Part shown: positions 16,037 to 24,005 of the stretch, one piece after another
How positions within the stretch are numbered: position 1 is the stretch's first letter
Layout: each line of letters starts with the position of its first letter
Assembly (NCBI GenBank): GCA_030583905.1
Contig: CP129481.1
Coordinates: 3,812,136-3,876,135, forward strand
Origin: Anaerolineales bacterium
Lineage (GTDB): Bacteria; Chloroflexota; Anaerolineae; Anaerolineales; Villigracilaceae
DNA length: 64,000 nt
Direction: 5' to 3'
Notes under the pieces: model-generated
Told to the model about the DNA's origin: nothing
Database searches by the model: none
The model's input: only the letters and a program-made list of their open reading frames with translations
Position numbers and translations under genes: made by a program

Positions 16037-17419
16037 TTACATCTCTTTCAACAAGCCGGAACTGATCTGGTCGGCATCACCAGCGGAAAGGACGATGACC
16101 ACATCGCCCGCGCGAAGATTCTTCAACAGATAATCCTTTGTCTCATCCAGCGACCCGCTGTAACGGGCGGACGGATGCGGCATGGCGCTGACCACTTCCG
16201 CAGAGGAAAAATCCTGTTTGGGTTCGCGCGAGGCATAGATTTCCGTTACGAGCACCTCATCCGCGTTTTCAAAGGCGCGCGAAAATTCAAAGAATAACAT
16301 TTGCGTGCGCGAATACGTGTGCGGCTGCCAAACTGCCCAAATGCGGCGGTCCGGGTATCGCATCTTCGCGCCTGCCAGCGTGGCGCGGATCTCGGTTGGA
16401 TGATGGGCGTAATCGTCAATGATGGTCACGCCGTTGCGTTCGCCGCGGACCTCAAAGCGGCGCCCCGTGCCGTTGAATTGAGAAAGCGCGTCCGCCGATT
16501 CTTGAAGCGGAAGTCCCAGCGTGGCGGCAACAGACAAGACAGCCAAGGCATTGCGCACGTTATGCTCGCCCGGAACTTGCAGGGAAACCTTCAACACCTC
16601 CGCAGATGAACCGATATTGGTCGTCGCAGTAAAATCGAACCCGCCCCGATCGTTCGGTTTGAGCGTGCGCGCCTGCATCCACTGCGGGCTGTTGATGGTC
16701 ATCTCGCCCTGCACACTATACGACACCACATTCAATCCTTTGCGCCGCGCATGGGTCAACAATGTAACCGCGCCTTCGTCCTCCGCGCAGGCAACCAGCG
16801 TGCCGTCGGGAGGAAGCAGGTCGACGAAATTTTGGAAGGCGGAGTACATATCTTCGAAGGTCGGATAATAATCAGGATGGTCGTGTTCCAAGTTGGTGAT
16901 CACTGCAATTTGAGGCTTCAGCCCAAGGAACATACGGTCATATTCATCCGCTTCGATGACGAAGAGATCGCCCTTGCCGGCATGGGCATTGGTCTTGAGG
17001 TTATTAAGCGTGCCGCCCACAATAAAGGATGGATCGCGCCGCATCGCATACAGCGTCCATGCGATCATGGCGGAAGTGGTGGTCTTTCCGTGCGTACCGG
17101 CGACGGCAATGCCCGTCTTTTCGGACATCAACTGACCGAGGAAATCCGAACGCTTGTATACGGGGATTCCTGAACGCTTCGCCGCTTCGACCTCGGGGTT
17201 GTCCTCCTTGACTGCGGAGGAACGCACCACCCAATCCGCTCCGGTGACATTGCGCGGATGATGCCCGATGTAAATAGTGACACCCGCATTCTGCAAATCC
17301 ACTGCGAATTGGGAAAGGGCGCGGTCGGAACCTGTCACTTCGTAGCCGCTCTCCTTGAGCAGACGCGCGATGGCAGACAGCCCCGAACCCCCAATGCCGA
17401 TAAAGTGGACACGTGTCAT
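16037..17419 (-). CDS. murC: UDP-N-acetylmuramate--L-alanine ligase MurC
   Basis: Mur ligase adding L-Ala to UDP-MurNAc. The 460 residues start with VHFIGIGGSGLSAIARLL (UDP-binding Rossmann), have AGTHGKTTTSAMIAW as the ATP P-loop, VIEADEYDRMFL in the central domain, and DDYAHHPTEIRATLAGA in the C-terminal domain, all MurC-specific. It follows the CvpA-like gene by 22 bases. This is the first of the four amino-acid-adding ligases; murD and murF are in the same operon, murE is not. Confidence 0.97.
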   Translation of the reverse strand: MTRVHFIGIGGSGLSAIARLLKESGYEVTGSDRALSQFAVDLQNAGVTIYIGHHPRNVTGADWVVRSSAVKEDNPEVEAAKRSGIPVYKRSDFLGQLMSEKTGIAVAGTHGKTTTSAMIAWTLYAMRRDPSFIVGGTLNNLKTNAHAGKGDLFVIEADEYDRMFLGLKPQIAVITNLEHDHPDYYPTFEDMYSAFQNFVDLLPPDGTLVACAEDEGAVTLLTHARRKGLNVVSYSVQGEMTINSPQWMQARTLKPNDRGGFDFTATTNIGSSAEVLKVSLQVPGEHNVRNALAVLSVAATLGLPLQESADALSQFNGTGRRFEVRGERNGVTIIDDYAHHPTEIRATLAGAKMRYPDRRIWAVWQPHTYSRTQMLFFEFSRAFENADEVLVTEIYASREPKQDFSSAEVVSAMPHPSARYSGSLDETKDYLLKNLRAGDVVIVLSAGDADQISSGLLKEM

Positions 17420-17441
17420 GAGCAGGCGTTTTCCAATTCCA

Positions 17442-17987
17442 TTAGATATACACGACGATGATGAAGATCAGGATAATGATGACGGCAAAATAAATACCCG
17501 GCTCGCCTAGAAAACGCGGCGGCATGTATGCCATCATGCGGGTGATGGTATCTACAATGCCCGGGTCGGTTGCCGGGCTGATGATATTCGGGAATGGATA
17601 GCGGGCATCATGGTTGTAAAACAGGGCGGTACCTGCGATCAGATAGCCATTGAAACCACCTAACACCGCACCAAAGAGTGCATCCTGTAAACGCTCGCGC
17701 GCCGCCTTGGATGCAAAGCGATTAATGGCAACCGTCTGGTATCCAAAATAGACCAGCGCAACCAGAATGATGATGCGCACCCAAAACAGGGATTTGAGCG
17801 CTTCCGGGGTTTGACCGGACTCAGCGAGCGTTCGCACAAGTGGAACGTACTTCTCCAACAGCAGGTTCACCGCGAGCGCGGTCACCACGCTGAAGGCGAC
17901 CAGCAATTCCTTCGCCCAGCCGCGGATGGCTCCGATCACCCCAAAAAGGATGACGTACATCCAGAAGATATAGACTACACTCATCAT
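17442..17987 (-). CDS. CvpA-like polytopic membrane protein
   Basis: A 181-residue protein with four or five hydrophobic segments. The N-terminal IGAIRGWAKELLVAFSVVTAL and the later ERLQDALFGAVLGGFNGYL resemble the CvpA (colicin V production) family pattern of a GxxRGxxxE loop and a DxxxGxxxG segment. That assignment is a pattern judgement only. The gene lies between murG and murC and its ATG overlaps the murG stop (ATGA), so it is coexpressed with cell-wall genes. The C-terminus is extremely hydrophobic (VIIILIFIIVVYI). Confidence 0.7.
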   Translation of the reverse strand: MMSVVYIFWMYVILFGVIGAIRGWAKELLVAFSVVTALAVNLLLEKYVPLVRTLAESGQTPEALKSLFWVRIIILVALVYFGYQTVAINRFASKAARERLQDALFGAVLGGFNGYLIAGTALFYNHDARYPFPNIISPATDPGIVDTITRMMAYMPPRFLGEPGIYFAVIIILIFIIVVYI

Positions 17988-19081
17988 AAGATTTTCTCTC
18001 CTGCCAGCTTAAGCAACCGGCTGGCGATCACATCCGAGGCATGCGGAATAGACAATCGCTTCATCGCTTCACGCATCGCTTCACGCTTGTTGCGGTTCGT
18101 CAGGATATCCTTTACTACGGGTAAAAGTTCGGTGTTCAACAATTCATCTTGAAGGATGACAGCGGCATTCTGCCCGGCAAGGTAATCCGCGTTGACCTTT
18201 TGGTAGCGCCACGCATAAGGATATGGCACAAGCACGGCGGGAAGTTCAAAGAGGGGATATTCTCCCAGTGTGGATGCGCCCGCACGCGAGAGTACCAGGT
18301 CTGCGCAGGCAAGTGCGGCGCCCATTTCATGCAGATACGGCATGATGTGATAACGGTCCTTCAAATGCGGACGCAATTGCAGGGCGGCTTTTTCGACGGT
18401 CTCCCAGTCCAAAAAGCCTGTGATATGGATGACCTGTGCCACGTCGAGCAACTCATTGAGACTGCCCAGCACTGCTGTATTGATGGAACGCGCGCCCTTG
18501 CTCCCGCCGGTGACGAGCAGGACGGGTTTGGCGGAATCCAGCCCAAAGTGCTGAAGAGCCTCGTCGCGGGACCAGACAGAAAGGTCGGCGCGAAGCGGGT
18601 AGCCTGAGACGATGATCCGCTCGGGGTGTGAAAAATATTTCTTCGAGTCGGGCGCGGTCACGGTGATGACATCCGAAAAATAGGCAAGGAATTTGAGCGC
18701 GAGACCAGGTTCGATATCCGGCACGAACAGCACGGTGGGAAGATTATGCCCTGCGAGCGCCATCGGCGCGGCGACATATCCGCCCGTAAAGAACAACACA
18801 TCCGGCTGGAACTCGCGCAGGATGCGGCGCGACTCAACAACACCGCGCGCGAGTTTGGCGAGGTTGCCCGGCAGTGCGCGCAGACCAACGCCATGCACGC
18901 CCGCCGCAGGCACGGAACGATACGGGATGCCCGCGCGAGTCACGAGTTCCTCCTCCATGCCGCCTTCACCGCCAACCCACAGGGTTTCAGCGTTTGGATG
19001 CCCGTTCTTCAGCGCGTCGAGAACGGCGAGCGCGGGATACACCCCGCCGCCCGTTCCCCCAGCGCAAATTAGCAACCGCAC
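17984..19081 (-). CDS. murG: MurG, UDP-GlcNAc: lipid I N-acetylglucosaminyltransferase
   Basis: GT28 enzyme that converts lipid I to lipid II at the inner membrane face. I start it at a GTG (19081) because GGAGGT lies 6 bases upstream; upstream ATGs at 19102 and 19099 would place the binding site inside the gene. The 365 residues include VTGGSKGARSIN, SRAGASTLGEYPLFELPAVLVPYP and YQKVNADYLAGQNAAV, the UDP-GlcNAc-binding C-domain. The N-terminal glycine loop reads CAGGTGGGVYPALAV: the His of the usual GGTGGH is Gly here. The first 95 bases overlap the 3' end of ftsW in another frame. Confidence 0.95.
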   Translation of the reverse strand: MRLLICAGGTGGGVYPALAVLDALKNGHPNAETLWVGGEGGMEEELVTRAGIPYRSVPAAGVHGVGLRALPGNLAKLARGVVESRRILREFQPDVLFFTGGYVAAPMALAGHNLPTVLFVPDIEPGLALKFLAYFSDVITVTAPDSKKYFSHPERIIVSGYPLRADLSVWSRDEALQHFGLDSAKPVLLVTGGSKGARSINTAVLGSLNELLDVAQVIHITGFLDWETVEKAALQLRPHLKDRYHIMPYLHEMGAALACADLVLSRAGASTLGEYPLFELPAVLVPYPYAWRYQKVNADYLAGQNAAVILQDELLNTELLPVVKDILTNRNKREAMREAMKRLSIPHASDVIASRLLKLAGEKIL

Positions 19082-20243
19082 TATACGACCTCCATTCATC
19101 ATCCGTCACTGTCGCTTCGCTTGCCTGACGGGAAACATTGAACAAAATTCCCAGCGCCGCCAGCGTGGTGACAAGGTTGGAACCGCCCGCGCTGACGAAA
19201 GGCAGGGCGTTGCCCGCAAACGGCAACAGACCGACCATGACCGCCATGTTGATCAGCGCTTCCATGCCGATCCAAATGACCAGACCCGCCGCAAGCATCG
19301 TGCCAAGCATATCCGGTGCGCGGCGCGCAATGACCAATCCGCGCCAGACGAGAAATCCGTATAAACCGATCAATATCACGCCGCCAAACCAGCCAAGTTC
19401 CTCCACCACGACCGCGAAGATACTGTCCGTCGGCGGGACGGGCAAGCCCGTCACTTTGGAAAGCGACCTGCCGATACCGACACCGAACCAGCCGCCGTTG
19501 ACGATCGCTTCGAACGAACGCCGCACATGATACGACGCCTGAAGCGGATCTTTGATCCCTGCAATGAAATCGTTGACGCGCTCCTGCCCGGTCGCACTAA
19601 CCGAAACCACCAGCCAGGCGGCAAAGATGGCGATCACCAGCAACGCGCCGATCTGTTTCAAGTCACCGCCGGCGAGAAAGAAGAGCAGACCGCCCAGGAT
19701 CAAGACCGTTCCCGCCGCGCTTAAATCCGGCTGCTGATAGATCAAACCGCCGACTACTCCAAGGATCACGCCAAGCGGAACCAAGCCGAGCGAAATATCC
19801 TGCAAGAATTCGCGTTTGGCATACAACCAGACGGAAAGATACAAAATCGAAACCAGTTTCGCCAACTCCGAAGGCTGAACCGAACCATCGAATACGGCGC
19901 GCTTGGCATTGAAGCGGATCTCGCTCATCAACAAGACAACGAGCAGCATGCCGACCGTCAACGCCATGGCAGGCACAACGAATTTGCGCCAATGATGATA
20001 ATCAAAGAACGCAAGGATGGTCGCGATCGCCACGCCAATTCCAAGCCACATCAACTGGCGGTTGAACATATGCATCCTGTCGCCATACGCGGCGTGAGAG
20101 AAATCCCATGAAGCCGAATACAGCATTGCCATCCCGAACACGACCAACGCCACCACGACCACCAGCAATGGCAGGTCAAATCCGCGCACAAAACGGGCGG
20201 AAGTCGGCGTCAGCCGTTCTTTTATGAAAGTTCCTGCACCCAT
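18987..20243 (-). CDS. ftsW: FtsW, septal peptidoglycan glycosyltransferase (SEDS)
   Basis: Polytopic SEDS protein of 418 residues with about ten membrane segments. Family markers are VQPSELAKLVSILYL, the large loop with YHVRRSFEAIVNGGWFGVGIGRS, and FVSAGGSNLVTTLAALGILFNVSR at the end of the core. After that the protein has an Arg-rich tail of about 45 residues (GNGRRGVSRARRSRRAEERASKR at the end) that is encoded largely inside the start of murG. The start overlaps the murD end by 22 bases. It would work with the class B PBP encoded upstream. Confidence 0.94.
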   Translation of the reverse strand: MGAGTFIKERLTPTSARFVRGFDLPLLVVVVALVVFGMAMLYSASWDFSHAAYGDRMHMFNRQLMWLGIGVAIATILAFFDYHHWRKFVVPAMALTVGMLLVVLLMSEIRFNAKRAVFDGSVQPSELAKLVSILYLSVWLYAKREFLQDISLGLVPLGVILGVVGGLIYQQPDLSAAGTVLILGGLLFFLAGGDLKQIGALLVIAIFAAWLVVSVSATGQERVNDFIAGIKDPLQASYHVRRSFEAIVNGGWFGVGIGRSLSKVTGLPVPPTDSIFAVVVEELGWFGGVILIGLYGFLVWRGLVIARRAPDMLGTMLAAGLVIWIGMEALINMAVMVGLLPFAGNALPFVSAGGSNLVTTLAALGILFNVSRQASEATVTDDEWRSYSAVANLRWGNGRRGVSRARRSRRAEERASKR

Positions 20244-21595
20244 TTTCGAAACGCTTCTCCTCTCTCGGCAAAATCCTTGAACTCATCGTAACTCGTGCCG
20301 CCCGGCGATAACAGGACGACATCTCCAGCGGATACGACTTCCGCGGCGAGTGTGACAGCATCCTTAAGACCCTTCGCGCGACGGACATCCACACTTCGTT
20401 CTCCGCCGATGCCTGTCACTATTTTCTGGATCATCTCCCCCGCCTCACCGAACACCACGAGGTGATCCACGCGGTCGCAGATCAATCTGGCAAGCTCACC
20501 CCAGGGAAGGTTCTTATCGCGTCCGCCCAGCATCAGCACAATCGGCTCGTCAAATGCATGGACAGCCGCCATACTGCGTTCGGGAGCGGTCGCGATCGAA
20601 TCGTTGTACCAACGCACGCCGTTCAACTCGCGGACCAATTCCAACCGATGCGGCACGCCGCGGAATTCCTCCACGGCTTCGAGCATGGCATCCAGTTTGA
20701 AGCCCGCCGCATGACCGATGGCGAATGCGGCAAGCACATTGGCGATATTATGGTCACCGCGCAACCCCACTTTCTCGCGCAACATCAACGGGACGTACGC
20801 AAATCCATCACGCAGGCTCAACAACCCATCGTGCAAATATGTGCCGTTCAAACCTTCTTCCAGATCACGCAGACTGAACTCGAACAGTTTGCCTTGTACG
20901 CGGTTGCGTAAATTCCATGCGCCGGCATCATCCCTGCCGAGGATGGCAGTGTCATCCGCAGATTGGAATTCCAGAATCCGCGCTTTGGCGTTGGTGTATG
21001 CTTCCATCGTGCCGTGGCGGTCGAGATGATTGGGCGTAATATTCAAAATTGCCGCGATGTTCGGAGAGATTGTCATTTGCTCCAGTTGGAAAGATGACAG
21101 TTCCATGATGGCGACGTCATCCGCCTGTATCTCGTCCACATAGTTGATGAGCGGATCGCCGATATTGCCGCCGACAAATGCGCGTTTGCCATACATCAAC
21201 TTCGCCATCTCCCCCACCAGCGTCGTAGTTGTCGTCTTGCCAGCCGAGCCGGTGATGCCGATGGTCTTGCAAGGGACGACTTCCATGAATATCTGCGAGT
21301 CGTTGGAAAGCGGAATGCCGCGCTTGACGGCTTCCTGCACGATCGGCAATGTCAACGGAACGCCGCCGGAGAGACAAAGCACATCGGTCTTGTCCAATAG
21401 CTCAAGCGGATGCCCTCCCAATGCCCATGTCACTTTCGTATCAGTGAGAGAGGCTCGGGCGGAGGCAAGTTCGTCCGCATGACGGGAGTCGCTCAAGGTC
21501 ACGCTTGAACCGTGATGGTCAAGCCAGCGGGCGAGGGCGAGACCTTGTCTCGCCGCTCCCAAAATGAGGACGCGGGTTCCATTCCAATTCGTCAT
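20222..21595 (-). CDS. murD: UDP-N-acetylmuramoyl-L-alanine--D-glutamate ligase MurD
   Basis: Mur ligase adding D-Glu, 457 residues. VLILGAARQGLALARWL is the UDP-binding start, ITGSAGKTTTTTLVGEM the P-loop, LNITPNHLDRHGTMEAY the central-domain block, and YNDSIATAPERSMAAV plus VLMLGGRDKNLPWGELA the C-terminal region. The late motif reads LLSPGGTSYDEFKDFAERG, where most MurDs have SPACASFD; still recognisable. Start ATG is 1 base after the mraY stop. Confidence 0.96.
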   Translation of the reverse strand: MTNWNGTRVLILGAARQGLALARWLDHHGSSVTLSDSRHADELASARASLTDTKVTWALGGHPLELLDKTDVLCLSGGVPLTLPIVQEAVKRGIPLSNDSQIFMEVVPCKTIGITGSAGKTTTTTLVGEMAKLMYGKRAFVGGNIGDPLINYVDEIQADDVAIMELSSFQLEQMTISPNIAAILNITPNHLDRHGTMEAYTNAKARILEFQSADDTAILGRDDAGAWNLRNRVQGKLFEFSLRDLEEGLNGTYLHDGLLSLRDGFAYVPLMLREKVGLRGDHNIANVLAAFAIGHAAGFKLDAMLEAVEEFRGVPHRLELVRELNGVRWYNDSIATAPERSMAAVHAFDEPIVLMLGGRDKNLPWGELARLICDRVDHLVVFGEAGEMIQKIVTGIGGERSVDVRRAKGLKDAVTLAAEVVSAGDVVLLSPGGTSYDEFKDFAERGEAFRKWVQELS

Positions 21596-21596
21596 C

Positions 21597-22595
21597 TTAA
21601 ACCTGCGACAATCCTATTCCGATCAATGCCGCCATCAAACCGATGAGCCAGAAGCGCTGTACGACCTGGGTTTCGCTCCAACCGAGCAATTCAAAATGCA
21701 AATGGATGGGCGCCATTTTGAAGAAACGTTTGCCGCCTGTCCAGCGGAAGTAGGCGATCTGGATGACAACGCTCAACATCTCCGCCAGCGGGATGATGCC
21801 GATGATCAACAGCATGGGCCATTGACCGGTCATGAGCGCAATGACTGCCAGCACGGAGCCGAGCGCCATCGAGCCGGTATCTCCCATAATGAGTTCGGCT
21901 GGATGGACGTTGAACCATAAGAAGCCAAAGAGCGCGCCGACCAAAATGAAGCAAAAACGCGCGAGATAGAGTTGTTCCTGCATCAAGGCGATACCGCCAA
22001 ACGCCGCAATGGCAGTGGCGGCGATCAGACCTGCAAGACCATCCAGTCCATCGGTAAAGTTGACGGCATTGGACTCGGCAACGATGATGAACGCAGCGAT
22101 CGGCACGTACCACCAGCCGATGGGAATCTCGAAGAAGAAGCCGGGCAGATACAGGTCGGGCGCATCGATGACGTATTTCAAAAGGTACGCCGTGACCAGC
22201 GCGAGAATGACCTGGATCGCGAATTTGGTGCGCGCGCGCATCCCGTCACCTTTGCGCCTGCCATGAATGCCTTCCCAATCGTCCACTGCGCCGAGGATGG
22301 CAAACGCGAACATGACGCCCATCGGCAGCAGGACGGAACGCCCAATACCGCTGGCGGTGACACCGATCAAGGCAACTGCATTGAGCAATCCGCTGAGCAA
22401 AAGAACCGGCAGGATGAACATCACGCCGCCCATGGTGGGCGTGCCCATCTTGACGCGGTGCGCGTCCGGCTCCTCCACGCGGATGATCTTGCCGATCTTG
22501 AAATGACGGAGAATGCGCAAGAGCGGTCCGCCCCAGATCGCAGTCATGATGAAGGCAAGACCCGCAAGGCTGAGGGAAAGCGCGATATCTCTCAC
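21597..22595 (-). CDS. mraY: phospho-N-acetylmuramoyl-pentapeptide-transferase MraY
   Basis: Membrane enzyme that makes lipid I. The 332 residues have about ten spans. Catalytic and family motifs are AILGAVDDWEGI (the DD pair), SNAVNFTDGLDGLAG, IMGDTGSMALG and IHLHFELLGWSETQVVQRFW. The start is GTG, overlapping the murF TGA as GTGA. Most MraYs have HHH where this one has HLH in the last motif, a mild change. Confidence 0.96.
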   Translation of the reverse strand: MRDIALSLSLAGLAFIMTAIWGGPLLRILRHFKIGKIIRVEEPDAHRVKMGTPTMGGVMFILPVLLLSGLLNAVALIGVTASGIGRSVLLPMGVMFAFAILGAVDDWEGIHGRRKGDGMRARTKFAIQVILALVTAYLLKYVIDAPDLYLPGFFFEIPIGWWYVPIAAFIIVAESNAVNFTDGLDGLAGLIAATAIAAFGGIALMQEQLYLARFCFILVGALFGFLWFNVHPAELIMGDTGSMALGSVLAVIALMTGQWPMLLIIGIIPLAEMLSVVIQIAYFRWTGGKRFFKMAPIHLHFELLGWSETQVVQRFWLIGLMAALIGIGLSQV

Positions 22596-24004
22596 GAGCG
22601 CACCTCCAAAGCGGCAGTGATGCGATCCATGCGCAACCCGTGCGAGCCTTTCATAAGCACCACGTCATTTTCGGTAAGATTCTTATTGAGCCAGTCCACG
22701 ATCGGCTGGGAAGATTCAAATTCAAGGATATTGGCGGACCTCATGCCGGCACGCCGCGCCGCTTCCGCGATCATGCGTGCACGCGGACCGAGCGTGAGCA
22801 AAATTTTCGCCACCTGTGCGGCACGCATCCCGACCATTTCATGTCCCTGCCGTTCGTAGGGACCGAGTTCAAGCATATCGCCCAGCACGGCGATCTTGCG
22901 CCCTTCCAGTTCGTCGAGCAGGTTCAATGCCGCCAGCATGGATTCAGGCGAGGCGTTGTAGGTATCGTCAAGGATCAACGCGCCGATCTCGGTCCGCACA
23001 GCCATCAACCGCAGTTGGGTATGTCCATGAGAAAGTCCTTCAAAGATCTCCTGCCAGGTCAAGCCGTCGTTCAAGCCGACGGACGCGGCGCGCAAAGCGG
23101 TATGGACAGAATGCCGCCCGATCATCGGGACGCGGGTATGCAAAATTTCGCCTTTGTAATGCAAGCGGAAGCGGATGCCATCCAGACCAAGCCCTTCGAT
23201 CTGGTCAGCCCACAAGTCCGCTTCGGGGGACAACCCGTAGAAGAAGACCCGCGCCCGGGATCTCTCCTCCATTTTGCGGACCCATGGATCGTCAAAGTTC
23301 AAAATGGCAACTCCATCCGACGGAAGAGCCTGCACGAGTTCGGATTTTCCGAGGAAGATATTCTCCTGCGAACCTGCCCGCTCTGCATGGACGGTGCCGA
23401 CGTTGCTGATGACGCCGATCTGCGGCTGGGCAATATCACACAAGAAGGCGATCTCACCGATCACGTAAAATCCCATTTCCAGCACGGCGCGTTCGTAGCC
23501 TTTGCCAAGCCGCAAAATGGACAACGGCAAACCAATCTCATTGTTCAAATTGCCGGGATTCTTCAAGGTGCGATAGCGAGTCCCAAGCACTTCGGCAACC
23601 ATTTCCTTGGTGGTGGATTTGCCGACACTGCCCGTAATGCCAATCACGCGCAAGTTCAGTTTGCGGCGCCAGAAGCGAGCGATCTGTTGCAGGGCGGAGA
23701 CCGTATTGTCTACACGCAAACAGAGAGATGCATTTTGATCCAGCGTGGTATCGGCTGATAGACCGGCACGCAGATCAAGGGTCGGGAAGGAGGCGTCCAC
23801 ATCCTTTTGGATTAAAGCAAAAGATGCCCCCCTCTTAAACGCATCGGCAATATAGTCATGTCCGTCCGTTTTTTCGCCGGGAATCGCTACGAAGAGCGAA
23901 CCGGGAATCACCTGGCGCGAGTCGATCGCCGCTTCCGTGATAATGGCGGATGCGTTTGGGCGAACCGAGGTAAGGGCTTCCAGGACGTCTGCGAGGGTAA
24001 GCAT
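22592..24004 (-). CDS. murF: UDP-N-acetylmuramoyl-tripeptide--D-alanyl-D-alanine ligase MurF
   Basis: Mur ligase adding D-Ala-D-Ala, 470 residues. IDSRQVIPGSLFVAIPGEKTDGHDYI is the MurE/F-type N-domain (residues about 28-53). ITGSVGKSTTKEMVAEVL is the P-loop, NLNNEIGLPLSIL the following block typical of MurF, and LDDTYNASPESMLAALNLL the C-domain signature. It begins 1 base after the PBP stop. In most dcw clusters murE lies between these two; here there is no room for it. Confidence 0.96.
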   Translation of the reverse strand: MLTLADVLEALTSVRPNASAIITEAAIDSRQVIPGSLFVAIPGEKTDGHDYIADAFKRGASFALIQKDVDASFPTLDLRAGLSADTTLDQNASLCLRVDNTVSALQQIARFWRRKLNLRVIGITGSVGKSTTKEMVAEVLGTRYRTLKNPGNLNNEIGLPLSILRLGKGYERAVLEMGFYVIGEIAFLCDIAQPQIGVISNVGTVHAERAGSQENIFLGKSELVQALPSDGVAILNFDDPWVRKMEERSRARVFFYGLSPEADLWADQIEGLGLDGIRFRLHYKGEILHTRVPMIGRHSVHTALRAASVGLNDGLTWQEIFEGLSHGHTQLRLMAVRTEIGALILDDTYNASPESMLAALNLLDELEGRKIAVLGDMLELGPYERQGHEMVGMRAAQVAKILLTLGPRARMIAEAARRAGMRSANILEFESSQPIVDWLNKNLTENDVVLMKGSHGLRMDRITAALEVRS

Positions 24005-24005
24005 G

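Noticed and set aside
22640..23758. 372-codon open frame on the plus strand
   Set aside because: It is antisense to murF, has no domain signature and no binding site. The murF frame carries all expected Mur ligase motifs.
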